12,750 nt of DNA from Oscillospiraceae bacterium. Lineage in GTDB: Bacteria > Bacillota > Clostridia > Oscillospirales > Ruminococcaceae. Under the pieces are notes generated by a model. That model searched no databases. It saw only the letters and a program-made list of their open reading frames with translations, and was not told where the DNA came from. A program made the position numbers and the translations under genes. Below, piece after piece: positions 6,005 through 12,750 of the stretch. Where the stretch lies: assembly GCA_029098085.1 (NCBI GenBank), contig JAQXNQ010000221.1, positions 1-12,750 of the forward strand. Direction: 5' to 3'. Each line of letters opens with the position of its first letter. Position 1 is the stretch's first letter.

Positions 6005-6033
6005 TTGCCCTTCCTCCGGGGATGTGCTATAAT
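6005..6033 (+). promoter_or_regulatory. Promoter of the GH42 gene
   Basis: TTGCCC (6005-6010), 17-bp spacer, consensus TATAAT (6028-6033) preceded by TGC, an extended -10. The start is expected near 6040, leaving a leader of about 115 bases. Confidence 0.85.
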
Positions 6034-6065
6034 GCGGGTAACAGAATCATGCGGCGGTCGAAATA

Positions 6066-6079
6066 TGTGCCCGGACACA
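6066..6079. promoter_or_regulatory. Short palindrome in the GH42 leader, possible operator
   Basis: TGTGCCCGGACACA has TGTG/CACA arms and a CCGG centre, about 26-40 bases downstream of the predicted start. It could be a roadblock operator or a small hairpin. GGCGG upstream and CCGCC downstream could form an outer stem. The evidence is weak. Confidence 0.3.
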
Positions 6080-6154
6080 ATCTCTGCCGCCGGATAGCAG
6101 CAGTCCGCTGGACTACGAGGAACTGCGGTAAACCAACCAGAAGGAGAAAACATC

Positions 6155-8182
6155 ATGGTTTTGAAATTCCCCCATTTTATTCACGGCGGTGACTACAACC
6201 CTGAGCAGTGGCTGGATCGCCCCGACATCCTGGCCCGGGATATTGAGCTGATGAAGGAGGCTCATGTCAACAGCGTGTCGGTGGGCATCTTCGCCTGGAG
6301 CCATCTGGAGCCGGAGGAGGGCGTTTTTCAGCTGGACTGGCTGGAGGAGATCATCGACCGGCTGTACGCAAACGGCATCTACACGGTGCTGGCTACCCCC
6401 AGCGGCGCCCGCCCCCTCTGGATGGCCCACCGTTACCCCGAGGTGCTGCGGATGTCCCGGAATCTGACCCGCAATCGCCCCGGCGTCCGGCACAACCACT
6501 GCTACACCTCGCCCCTTTACCGGGAAAAGGTGCGGCTCATCGATACGGCTCTGGCTGAGCGGTTCGGCCATCACCCCGGCGTGCTGGTCTGGCACCTGTC
6601 CAACGAGCTGGGCGGGCAGTGCTTCTGCCCCCTCTGTCAGGAGGCCTTCCGGGGCTGGCTCAAGGACAGGTACGGCAGCCTGGATGCCCTCAACAAGGCC
6701 TGGTGGACCGATTTCTGGAGCCACCGGTACAGCGACTGGAGCGAGATCGAGGCCCCCGTCCCCTCCGGCGAAACCTCCTGCCACGGCCTGAATCTGGACT
6801 GGAACCGGTTTGTTACCCATCAGACGGTGGATTTCGCCCGCTGGGAGCGGGATACGGTCAAGGCCGCTGCCCCCGATCTGCCGGTGACCACCAACCACGG
6901 CGAAAGCTACGAGAGCATCAATTATTTCAAATATAAAGACGTGGTGGACATCGTTTCCTGGGACAGCTACCCCCTCTGGGGCCGGGATCCCGACGAGCGG
7001 GAGATCGGCCAGAACACCGCCTTTGCCCATGATGTGATCCGCTCCATCAAGCGTCAGCCCTTCATGCTGATGGAATCGGCTCCCAGCGCCACCAACTGGC
7101 AGGAGGTCAGCCGCCTGCGCCAGCCCGGTATCCATATGCTGGCGTCCATGCAGGCGGTGGCCCACGGCGCCTGCTCGGTGCAGTATTTCCAGTGGCGCAA
7201 GAGCCGCGGCGCTAGCGAGAAGTTCCACGGCGCGGTGGTGGATCACTACGGCGGCAGCGACACCCGGGTTTTTCAGGAGGTCAAAGCGGTGGGCGAGCGG
7301 CTGGAGAAGCTGGACGCCCTGCTGGACGGCTGCCCCAGACCCAAGGCCGCCATCCTCTATGACTGGGAAAACGGCTGGGCCATGAACGACGCTGCCGGCC
7401 CCCGCAACCTGGGCATGCACTATCTGGAGACGGTGATGGCCCACCACAAGGCCTTCTGGAAGCTGGGCGTCTCCACCGACGTCATTGACATGGAGTGCGG
7501 CCTGGATGGCTACCGGCTGGTGGTCGCGCCCATGGCCTATCTGCTGCGGGCGGGGATCGCCGACAAGCTCCGCCGGTTCTGTGAGGACGGCGGCATTGTC
7601 CTGGGCACCTACTGGACCGGCATCGTGGATGAGACCGATCTTTGCTTCCTGGGCGGCACCCCCGGCGACGGCCTGGGGCAGCTGTTTGGCCTGCGCAGCG
7701 AGGAGATTGACGGCCTGTATGACGGACAGTACAACCTCCTCAGACCCCTGGACGGCTTCCTCCCCCGGGAGGAGTACCGGCTGACCGAGCTGTGCGAGCT
7801 CTGCAAGTGCAGCACCGCCCAGCCCCTGGCCCTCTACGGTCGGGACTTCTATGAGGGCATGCCCGCCCTGACCCGCAACGCCTTCGGTAAAGGCACCGCC
7901 TACTATCTGGCCGCCCGGGGCGAACAGGCCCTGCTGGACGACCTGACCGCCCTGCTCTGCAGGGAGGCCGGCATCGAACCCGATCTGGACGCTGACCTGC
8001 CCGACGGCGTCTCCGCCATCCGCCGGGAGGGCAGCGTCACCGCCGTGTTCCTGCAGAATTACCTGCCGGAAGAAGTCACCGTCTCCCTCCGCCGTCCCTA
8101 TCGGGATTTTGAGAGCGGGGAAGAGGTCGGCAGTCAGCTGACCCTGAAGCCGTTTGAGGTGCGGATTCTGGAGGAAAGATAA
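6155..8182 (+). CDS. GH42 beta-galactosidase
   Basis: A 675-residue glycoside hydrolase family 42 enzyme of full typical length. It should remove terminal beta-galactosyl residues from small oligosaccharides by the retaining mechanism. No signal peptide is visible, so it acts in the cytoplasm. The TIM-barrel domain opens with HGGDYNPEQW (10-19). The predicted acid/base is E151 in WHLSNELGG, and the predicted nucleophile is E307 in LMESAPSATNW. C116, C156, C158 and C161 match the zinc-binding cysteine cluster of many GH42 enzymes. The trimerisation (Rossmann-like) domain begins near residue 395, and a small beta domain ends the protein. The start at 6155 has AAGGAG eight bases upstream. It has its own promoter and terminator, so it is a single-gene unit. 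No sugar transporter lies in the window. It might release the sugar processed by the nearby dehydrogenases (inference). Confidence 0.96.
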   Translation: MVLKFPHFIHGGDYNPEQWLDRPDILARDIELMKEAHVNSVSVGIFAWSHLEPEEGVFQLDWLEEIIDRLYANGIYTVLATPSGARPLWMAHRYPEVLRMSRNLTRNRPGVRHNHCYTSPLYREKVRLIDTALAERFGHHPGVLVWHLSNELGGQCFCPLCQEAFRGWLKDRYGSLDALNKAWWTDFWSHRYSDWSEIEAPVPSGETSCHGLNLDWNRFVTHQTVDFARWERDTVKAAAPDLPVTTNHGESYESINYFKYKDVVDIVSWDSYPLWGRDPDEREIGQNTAFAHDVIRSIKRQPFMLMESAPSATNWQEVSRLRQPGIHMLASMQAVAHGACSVQYFQWRKSRGASEKFHGAVVDHYGGSDTRVFQEVKAVGERLEKLDALLDGCPRPKAAILYDWENGWAMNDAAGPRNLGMHYLETVMAHHKAFWKLGVSTDVIDMECGLDGYRLVVAPMAYLLRAGIADKLRRFCEDGGIVLGTYWTGIVDETDLCFLGGTPGDGLGQLFGLRSEEIDGLYDGQYNLLRPLDGFLPREEYRLTELCELCKCSTAQPLALYGRDFYEGMPALTRNAFGKGTAYYLAARGEQALLDDLTALLCREAGIEPDLDADLPDGVSAIRREGSVTAVFLQNYLPEEVTVSLRRPYRDFESGEEVGSQLTLKPFEVRILEER

Positions 8183-8210
8183 AGGCCTTTGTAATCTGAA
8201 ACGAGCATGG

Positions 8211-8251
8211 AAAACCCGCCGGGAGCCCGAAAAAGGCACCGGCGGGTTTTT
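8211..8251. terminator. Intrinsic terminator after GH42, symmetric
   Basis: AAAACCCGCCGG (8211-8222) is the exact inverted repeat of CCGGCGGGTTTT (8239-8250), with one more T at 8251. The GC stem plus U tract lies 28 bases after the GH42 stop. It could work in both directions, but no minus-strand gene ends here. Confidence 0.9.
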
Positions 8252-8314
8252 AGGCGCATATATCAATATATCGACGGAAACGAATGAATAGCAGAAAATA
8301 AATCCAAAATTCAG

Positions 8315-8343
8315 TTGACTTTTATGAAAAAATGAGTTATTAT
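8315..8343 (+). promoter_or_regulatory. Promoter of the small membrane protein gene
   Basis: TTGACT (8315-8320), 17-bp spacer, TATTAT (8338-8343), in an AT-rich stretch (about 8258-8345) that stands out from the GC-rich surroundings. The start is near 8350, with a leader of about 83 bases. Confidence 0.78.
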
Positions 8344-8432
8344 GATGACGGATAGTTCTCATAATGTGCGCTCATGTGATGTCAGATAATCTGCATTTCT
8401 CTCACGGAAGTTGACGAATGAGAGGTGATCCC

Positions 8433-8975
8433 ATGCGGGCTGCCGTAAAATTTCCCCGCAAAAAACGTCTGCTGGTTCTGTCAGGCACGGTGCTGCTCGT
8501 TCTTCTGATGCTGGTGCTCTGGTTCTTTTTGCTGCCCAAGCGGCCCTTTGCCTTTCTGAAGCCGGAGGATGTGCAGCAGGTGGAGCTGCTGTATACATGG
8601 GTGGGCGTTTCGGACAAGGGAAAGCAAGCCATAAAATCGGAGTTCCGGGAAATCGCTCCGGAGGATCGGGAAGTCTTCGTCCAGGCCATGAAAAATCTGA
8701 CGGTGACCCGCTGGGCCAGCAGGGAGGAGCGCGTGGGCACCGTAGGAGCAGTGATTCCGGCGATCATCACGATGCGGAATGGAGACACCTATGCATTTGA
8801 TGCAACCGGTGCCGTCATGCGCCTGACGAAAACGGATCATAAGAAAACCACCTATTATCGGCACGCCCTGGGATTCTGGATCGCAGATGATGAAGCATCG
8901 CGGCAGGCGGTCAGCACTTTTATGGAGCTTCGGATGTATTACAATCACGCTTTCAGCGAGGAAAGTGAGGAATGA
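8433..8975 (+). CDS. Uncharacterised single-span membrane protein
   Basis: A 180-residue protein I do not recognise. Positive residues (RKKR at 9-12) precede one strongly hydrophobic span (about 13-35), so the rest should face outside, anchored in the membrane with the N-terminus in. The external part is mixed: an EDVQQVELLY segment (45-54), an acidic REIAPEDRE stretch (72-80) that may be helical, and ITMRNGDTYAFDATG (112-126), which reads like two beta strands in a small beta-rich domain. It ends in an acidic tail EESEE. There is no lipobox, catalytic motif or Cys. Of two nearby ATGs I chose 8433, because GAGAGGTGAT lies just upstream and the ATG at 8418 overlaps that ribosome site. It has its own promoter and shares a terminator with the importer operon, so it appears to be monocistronic. 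Confidence 0.82.
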   Translation: MRAAVKFPRKKRLLVLSGTVLLVLLMLVLWFFLLPKRPFAFLKPEDVQQVELLYTWVGVSDKGKQAIKSEFREIAPEDREVFVQAMKNLTVTRWASREERVGTVGAVIPAIITMRNGDTYAFDATGAVMRLTKTDHKKTTYYRHALGFWIADDEASRQAVSTFMELRMYYNHAFSEESEE

Positions 8976-8982
8976 GAAGAAA

Positions 8983-9017
8983 AACGCCGTCGGAGCCTGA
9001 CAGACTTCGGCGGCGTT
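8983..9017. terminator. Bidirectional terminator between the membrane protein gene and the importer operon
   Basis: AACGCCGTCGGAG (8983-8995) pairs with CTTCGGCGGCGTT (9005-9017) around a 9-base loop, with two imperfect positions. Read on the minus strand the stem ends in GGCGTTTTTCTT, a good U tract for the importer operon. The plus-strand tract (GTGGTTT) is weaker. Confidence 0.85.
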
Positions 9018-9047
9018 GTGGTTTAAGATGCGGCTTAAAAGGCCCTC

Positions 9048-9833
9048 TCAAAACCCTCCGGGCCTTTGCAGAAAGCTGCGGGTTTTTTCGCTTCTGGGGT
9101 GCTCAAACACCTCTTCCGGCGTGCCCTCCTCCTCGATCAGGCCGCCGGCCATGAAGATCACCCGGTCGGAGACATGGCGGGCAAACTCCATCTCGTGGGT
9201 GACCACGATCATCGTGCTGTCGGCGCTCTTCAGCTCACGGATGACCTTCAGCACCTCGCCGGTCAGCTCCGGATCCAGCGCCGAGGTGGGCTCGTCAAAG
9301 CAGAGAATGTCCGGCTCCATGGCCAGCGCCCGGGCGATGGCCACCCGCTGCTGCTGACCGCCCGAGAGCTGATGGGGGTAGTTCTTCATTCGGTTTTGTA
9401 GCCCCACCCGGGTCAGCAGGGAAACCGCCTTCTGCTCAATGCCGCCGAGGATCTCCTTTTTCCGGGAGCGGTAGTCGGGCCGCTCCGAGGCCAGCAGCTG
9501 GGGCGCCAGCATGACATTCTGCAGCACCGTGTACTGGGGAAAGAGGTTGAAGCTCTGAAACACCATGCCGAAGTGCAGCCGCTTGCGGCGGATTTCGCTT
9601 TCCCGCTGGGCAGAGGCGTCTGCCGCGTCAAACAGTGTCTCGCCGTTTACGACAATCCGGCCCTGATCGGGGGTTTCGAGAAAATTCAGGCACCGCAGCA
9701 GGGTGGTTTTTCCGCTTCCGGAGGAGCCGATGATGCTGAGCACCTGCCCCTTTTCCATCGAGAAGCTGATGTCCTCCAGCACACGGGTGCTGCCAAAGTG
9801 CTTTTCAAGGTTATGTACTTCCAGAATCGCCAT
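9048..9833 (-). CDS. Polar amino-acid ABC transporter, ATP-binding protein
   Basis: The 261-residue ATPase of a polar amino-acid importer (GlnQ/HisP type), which drives uptake from the cytoplasmic face. All nucleotide-binding motifs are present: Walker A GSSGSGKT (36-43), Q-loop Gln93 in MVFQSFNLFP, signature LSGGQQQR (156-163), Walker B ILCFDEP (176-182), D-loop SALDP and switch His213 in VTHEM. The length is slightly above the usual 240-245 because of a short insertion around 70-85 and a C-terminal extension. The ATG at 9833-9831 follows a GGGAGGGAG ribosome site and is 15 bases after the permease stop. It is the last gene of the operon and ends at the terminator at 8983-9017. Confidence 0.96.
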   Translation of the reverse strand: MAILEVHNLEKHFGSTRVLEDISFSMEKGQVLSIIGSSGSGKTTLLRCLNFLETPDQGRIVVNGETLFDAADASAQRESEIRRKRLHFGMVFQSFNLFPQYTVLQNVMLAPQLLASERPDYRSRKKEILGGIEQKAVSLLTRVGLQNRMKNYPHQLSGGQQQRVAIARALAMEPDILCFDEPTSALDPELTGEVLKVIRELKSADSTMIVVTHEMEFARHVSDRVIFMAGGLIEEEGTPEEVFEHPRSEKTRSFLQRPGGF

Positions 9834-9848
9834 CGCTTGCTCCCTCCC

Positions 9849-10613
9849 TCAGCGGAAATAATCCAGCTTGCGTTCCAGCTTGCCCAGCAGCATGGTCACA
9901 ATGCCGTTGAACACCAGATAGTAGACAGCTGTGAAGAACAGGGGCCAGATGGCGCCCGAGATGCCCCGGGAGGTCTTCATGAAGGCCTGACCGGCCCAGA
10001 TGATTTCCTGCAGCGAGATGATGCGGGCCAGGGAGGTGTCCTTGACCAGGGTGATGATCTCGTTGGACATAGGGGGCACGATGCGCTTGACCATCTGCAG
10101 CAGGGTGACCTTGAAAAAGATCTGGCGCTTGGTCATGCCCAGCACCTGCCCGGCCTCCTGCTGCCCCACCGGCACGCCCTGAATGCCGCCCCGGTAGATC
10201 TCGGAAAAATAGCAGGCGTAGTTGATGATGAAGGCGATGGAGGCCGCCAGGAACCGCCCGGTTTCGCCGCTGCCCCACCAGTTGTTTTTCAGGATCATGC
10301 CCGGGAAAAAATAGAGGATCAGCAGCTGAATCATCAGCGGCGTGCCCCGGATGATCCAGACCACGAACCGGCTCAGGGCGCGGATGGGCCGGAAATTGCA
10401 GACAGCGCCCACCCAGCCCTTTGGGGAGATGTGAAACAGGGACAGGAGCCAGGCGAGAGGGCGCATATTGTTCATGGAGCCGAAGGCGATGAGCAGTCCC
10501 AGGGGGATGGCGCCCAGAAGGGTCACGAAAAACAGCTTCAGCGTCTGGACAAAGCCCTCGTTGAGCGCATCTACCACGACGGGCATCTGCTGGAGGATCA
10601 GTTCGAGATCCAT
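9849..10613 (-). CDS. Polar amino-acid ABC transporter, permease
   Basis: A 254-residue membrane permease of the HisM/GlnP family. It has about five hydrophobic segments: roughly 22-46, 52-62, 94-108, 121-138 and 222-243. RGTPLMIQL (89-97) is the family's conserved entry motif. The EAA loop, which contacts the ATPase, covers EIYRGGIQGVPVGQQEAGQV (138-157) plus LGMTKRQIFFKV. KDTSLA (191-196) is the other conserved cytoplasmic motif. Only one permease gene is present, so a homodimer is expected. The ribosome site AGG-TTGATTCC-ATG is weak. Together with the stem-loop in the 93-base gap after the binding-protein gene, this suggests lower expression than the binding protein. Confidence 0.95.
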   Translation of the reverse strand: MDLELILQQMPVVVDALNEGFVQTLKLFFVTLLGAIPLGLLIAFGSMNNMRPLAWLLSLFHISPKGWVGAVCNFRPIRALSRFVVWIIRGTPLMIQLLILYFFPGMILKNNWWGSGETGRFLAASIAFIINYACYFSEIYRGGIQGVPVGQQEAGQVLGMTKRQIFFKVTLLQMVKRIVPPMSNEIITLVKDTSLARIISLQEIIWAGQAFMKTSRGISGAIWPLFFTAVYYLVFNGIVTMLLGKLERKLDYFR

Positions 10614-10651
10614 GGAATCAACCTGCCTTTTTCTTTCAGAAATACGGGAAA

Positions 10652-10678
10652 GCAGAGAGCAGCCAGGCCGCCCTCTGC
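10652..10678 (-). other. Intercistronic stem-loop in the importer mRNA
   Basis: In the minus-strand RNA, GCAGAGGGCGGC pairs with GCUGCUCUCUGC around a CUG loop. This gives 12 continuous pairs, two of them G-U wobbles that would be mismatches on the other strand. It lies between the binding-protein and permease genes. Such hairpins commonly protect the upstream message and set the high binding-protein:permease ratio; partial termination is an alternative. Confidence 0.6.
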
Positions 10679-10706
10679 AGATTCTCCGTGTTGATTTTGG
10701 GGACGC

Positions 10707-11582
10707 TTACTGTCCGATCAGAGCGGCCTGCACGCCATAGGTCTCGGCGCATTCGATCATGCTGCCGTCGGCGTAGGACTTGCTGAAGAAGTCGTTCAGG
10801 GCGGCGGCCAGATCGGAGCCGGTGCGGAAGCCCACGCCGTATTCCTCGCTGTTGAGGCCCAGGGTGTAGATCAGGTCGGGATAACCGGTGCCTTCGCCCA
10901 CCATGGCGGCGGCCATCAGGGAGTCGATGACGGCGGCGTCAGAGGTTCCGGCAGCCACTTCCATCAGGGCGTCGGACTGGGCGGTGACGGGGGTGGAGCT
11001 GTAGCCCAGAGCAGCGACCTCGGCTTCACCGGCGGAGCCAGCCTCCACGGCGAAGCTCAGATCCTTCAGGCTCTCCACAGTCTGGTAATCGGCGGCCTTG
11101 TCGGCGGGGACGATGACCACCTGGGCATTGTTGCAGTAGGCGTTGGAGCACTCCATGGCGGCCTTCACGTCATCGGTGAGGGTCATGCCGTTCCAGACGC
11201 AGTCGATGGTCTTGGCGTTGAGCTCCAGGATCTTGTTGTCCCAGTTGATCTCAACAAATTCCACATCCACGCCCAGGCTCTCGGCAAAGGCCTTGGCCAT
11301 GTCGGCATCGAAGCCGATCCACTCGCCGGCCTCGTTCTTGTAGTCCATGGGGGCAAAGTCGGTGATACCCACCACCAGAACGCCCTTATCCTTCACATAG
11401 GCCATGTCGCTGTCGGCCTCGGGGGCGGCGGACTCGGGAGGTGTCACGTCGGTGCTGCTGGCAGGGGGAGTCTGGGGGGGTACGTCGGTGGCGGAACTGG
11501 GGGTGTTCTTGCTGCCGCCGCAGGCGGTCAGCATGCCCAGGCACAGGACCAGGGCAAGAAGCAGTGCAATGCTCTTTTTCAT
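10707..11582 (-). CDS. Amino-acid ABC transporter substrate-binding lipoprotein
   Basis: A 291-residue family 3 solute-binding protein, predicted to be lipid-anchored on the outer face of the membrane. The signal peptide MKKSIALLLALVL ends in the lipobox LTAC with C21 as the lipidated residue. A Pro/Ser/Thr-rich linker (about 27-58) precedes the domain. The first lobe has FAPMDYKNEAGEWIGFDADM (77-96), the family signature around the pocket. At 132-141 the sequence is GMTLTDDVKA, where classical glutamine/histidine binders have T-x-x-R: V139 stands where the alpha-carboxylate-binding Arg normally is. D220 in AAVIDSLMA fits the usual alpha-amino ligand. The ligand is therefore uncertain. It is the first gene of the operon; the ATG has GAGGA about eight bases upstream. 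Confidence 0.95.
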   Translation of the reverse strand: MKKSIALLLALVLCLGMLTACGGSKNTPSSATDVPPQTPPASSTDVTPPESAAPEADSDMAYVKDKGVLVVGITDFAPMDYKNEAGEWIGFDADMAKAFAESLGVDVEFVEINWDNKILELNAKTIDCVWNGMTLTDDVKAAMECSNAYCNNAQVVIVPADKAADYQTVESLKDLSFAVEAGSAGEAEVAALGYSSTPVTAQSDALMEVAAGTSDAAVIDSLMAAAMVGEGTGYPDLIYTLGLNSEEYGVGFRTGSDLAAALNDFFSKSYADGSMIECAETYGVQAALIGQ

Positions 11583-11641
11583 GATATGATCCTCATTTCA
11601 TTTTTTCTTTGAATAGCGCATCACCGCGCTAAAGCATGGTT

Positions 11642-11670
11642 ATATTACCACAGCAGCGGCCACTTGTCAA
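11642..11670 (-). promoter_or_regulatory. Promoter of the amino-acid importer operon
   Basis: On the minus strand, consensus TTGACA (11670-11665), 17-bp spacer, TAATAT (11647-11642). The start is near 11635. The leader holds a small TAGCGC/GCGCTA hairpin (11614-11631). No riboswitch or T-box pattern was recognised. Confidence 0.85.
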
Positions 11671-11751
11671 GCCCGCCGCGCACTTTTGCCCATTTGTCCC
11701 GTTTGCGGCCCTCTTCCGGGGAGATGTTGGTGGATTTCATGGAATTTTTCC

Positions 11752-11780
11752 TTGCCTGGTTTCCGAATCTGGACTATGAT
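11752..11780 (+). promoter_or_regulatory. Promoter of the gamma-glutamyltransferase-family gene
   Basis: TTGCCT (11752-11757), 17-bp spacer, TATGAT (11775-11780). The start is near 11787, with a leader of about 60 bases. It is divergent from the importer promoter; the -35 boxes are about 81 bp apart and do not overlap. Confidence 0.72.
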
Positions 11781-11846
11781 AGATGTATATGAGCGCGCCC
11801 CCTTACGGTGCGGCGTCGCGGATCCTGAAAAAAACGGAGGAACACT

Positions 11847-12750
11847 ATGAATCCAGAGAGATATGACTATCCTTCCCGCCGCCGGGTGATCTACGGCAGG
11901 CACGGCATGGTCTGCGCCAGCCAGCCTCTGGCCGCCCAGGCCGGTCTGGACATTCTGAAAAAGGGCGGCAACGCCGTGGACGCCGCCATCGCCACCGCCA
12001 TCACCCTCACCGTCACCGAGCCCACCTCCAACGGCATCGGCAGCGACACCTTCGCCCTGGTCTGGATGAAGGACAGCCTCTACGGTCTCAACGGCAGCGG
12101 CTGGTCCCCCAGGGACATTTCCCTGGAGGCGGTGCGCGCCCGGGGATATGATAAAATGCCCGAGCGGGGCTGGACCCCTGTGAACATCCCCGGCTCCCCC
12201 TCGGCCTGGTACACCCTCTCCAAGCGCTTCGGAAAGCTGCCCTTTGGGGAGCTGTTTTCCACCGCCATCGACTGCGCCCGCAGCGGCTATCCCGTCTCCC
12301 CCACCATCTCCCGGCTGTGGAACAACCAGCTGGCCAAGTTCCGCAGGGAGCTCAGCGGCCCGGAATTTGCCCCCTGGTTCGAGACCTTTGCCCAGGGCGG
12401 CCGCGCCCCCGCTCCCGGCGAGCTCTGGAGCTGCGAGGACATGGCCCGCACCCTGGAGGAGCTGGCCGCCACCAACTGCGAGAGCTTTTACCGGGGTGAG
12501 CTGGCCCGGAAGATCGACGCCTTCTCCCGCCAGTGCGGCGGCTATCTCCGGGCGGAGGACCTGGCCGGCTACGAGGCCGTCTGGGTGGACCCCATCAGCG
12601 TGAACTACAAGGGCTATGACGTGTGGGAGCTGCCCCCCAACGGCCACGGCCTGGTGGTGCTCATGACCCTGAATATGCTGCGCAATGACCACTTTGCCCA
12701 CCACGACGACCTGGAGACCATCCACCGGCAGCTGGAGGCCATGAAGCTGG
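11847..12750 (+). CDS. Gamma-glutamyltransferase-family protein (partial, runs off right edge)
   Basis: The first 301 codons of a gamma-glutamyltransferase-like N-terminal-nucleophile hydrolase; the family normally runs to about 530-580 residues. KGGNAVDAAIATAITLTVTEP (39-59) is the family's N-terminal signature, followed by SNGIGSDTFALVW (61-73), which resembles the YwrD-like clade more than secreted GGT. There is no signal peptide, so it is probably cytoplasmic. The self-cleavage Thr that starts the small subunit lies beyond the window edge, so activity cannot be judged. Where classical GGT has the Arg that holds the gamma-glutamyl carboxylate (FRExAP-type motif), this protein reads GSGWSPRD (83-90), apparently Trp. 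The start at 11847 has CGGAGG six bases upstream. It is divergent from the amino-acid importer. It may process gamma-glutamyl or related amide compounds; the family call is firm, the substrate is not. Confidence 0.92.
   Translation, partial: MNPERYDYPSRRRVIYGRHGMVCASQPLAAQAGLDILKKGGNAVDAAIATAITLTVTEPTSNGIGSDTFALVWMKDSLYGLNGSGWSPRDISLEAVRARGYDKMPERGWTPVNIPGSPSAWYTLSKRFGKLPFGELFSTAIDCARSGYPVSPTISRLWNNQLAKFRRELSGPEFAPWFETFAQGGRAPAPGELWSCEDMARTLEELAATNCESFYRGELARKIDAFSRQCGGYLRAEDLAGYEAVWVDPISVNYKGYDVWELPPNGHGLVVLMTLNMLRNDHFAHHDDLETIHRQLEAMKL

Noticed and set aside
6113..8362. Open frame of 749 codons on the minus strand
   Set aside because: It is antisense to the whole GH42 gene, crosses its promoter and terminator, and is low in recognisable structure. 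It is a shadow of codon bias.
8418..8432. Alternative start of the membrane protein
   Set aside because: The ATG at 8418 overlaps the ribosome site that serves the ATG at 8433.
11583..11846. Possible riboswitch or T-box upstream of the importer
   Set aside because: Only a 6-bp hairpin and two ordinary promoters are seen; no conserved riboswitch core is recognisable.
11667..12725. Open frame of 352 codons on the minus strand
   Set aside because: It is antisense to the gamma-glutamyltransferase-family gene and has no ribosome site or family motif.

Overview
The window is an ordinary-looking stretch of chromosome from a GC-rich Gram-positive bacterium. The best guess is a gut Clostridia member near Oscillospiraceae/Ruminococcaceae. 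The evidence is strong AGGAGG-type ribosome sites, sigma-A-type promoters with 17-bp spacers, stem-loop plus U-tract terminators, a diderm-independent lipoprotein signal on the transporter's binding protein, and the overall protein style. The taxonomic placement is an inference, not a match. I see no rRNA, tRNA, CRISPR array, insertion sequence, integrase or phage gene.

Layout. (1) 1-1382, minus strand: a MarR regulator followed 4 bases later by the N-terminal part of an ABC exporter that runs off the left edge. (2) 1383-1622: a divergent control region with three copies of an AAGGTACCTT-type palindrome. The sites overlap a minus-strand promoter for marR and a plus-strand promoter for a small Cys/His-rich protein (1623-1949). 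The small gene ends at a terminator shared with the operon converging from the right. (3) 1989-4968, minus strand: a three-gene catabolic operon of Gfo/Idh/MocA oxidoreductase, ThuA-like protein and a second Gfo/Idh/MocA oxidoreductase. (4) 5120-5899, plus strand: a divergent AraC-type regulator. It shares with the operon one almost symmetric promoter/operator whose arms form the -35 and -10 boxes in both directions. (5) 6155-8182, plus strand: a cytoplasmic GH42 beta-galactosidase with its own promoter and terminator. (6) 8433-8975, plus strand: a small single-span membrane protein of unknown function. (7) 9048-11582, minus strand: a complete polar amino-acid ABC importer (binding lipoprotein, permease, ATPase). 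(8) 11847-right edge, plus strand: the N-terminal two-fifths or so of a gamma-glutamyltransferase-family protein, divergent from the importer.

How the parts may work together. The MarR/exporter/small-protein unit looks like a self-repressed drug- or metabolite-responsive efflux locus. ThuA plus two Gfo/Idh/MocA dehydrogenases, with an AraC regulator and a glycosidase beside them, suggests glycoside or disaccharide use through oxidised (keto-sugar) intermediates; the substrate cannot be told from sequence. The importer and the divergent gamma-glutamyltransferase could serve amino-acid or gamma-glutamyl-compound salvage. By eye, each lacks an Arg that in the classical family members holds the substrate alpha-carboxylate.

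The most noteworthy signals are the two divergent control regions, the small Cys/His protein that looks like a MarR-fusion relict, a possible attenuator in its leader, and the unassigned ThuA/dehydrogenase operon. No gap between genes exceeds about 265 bases.
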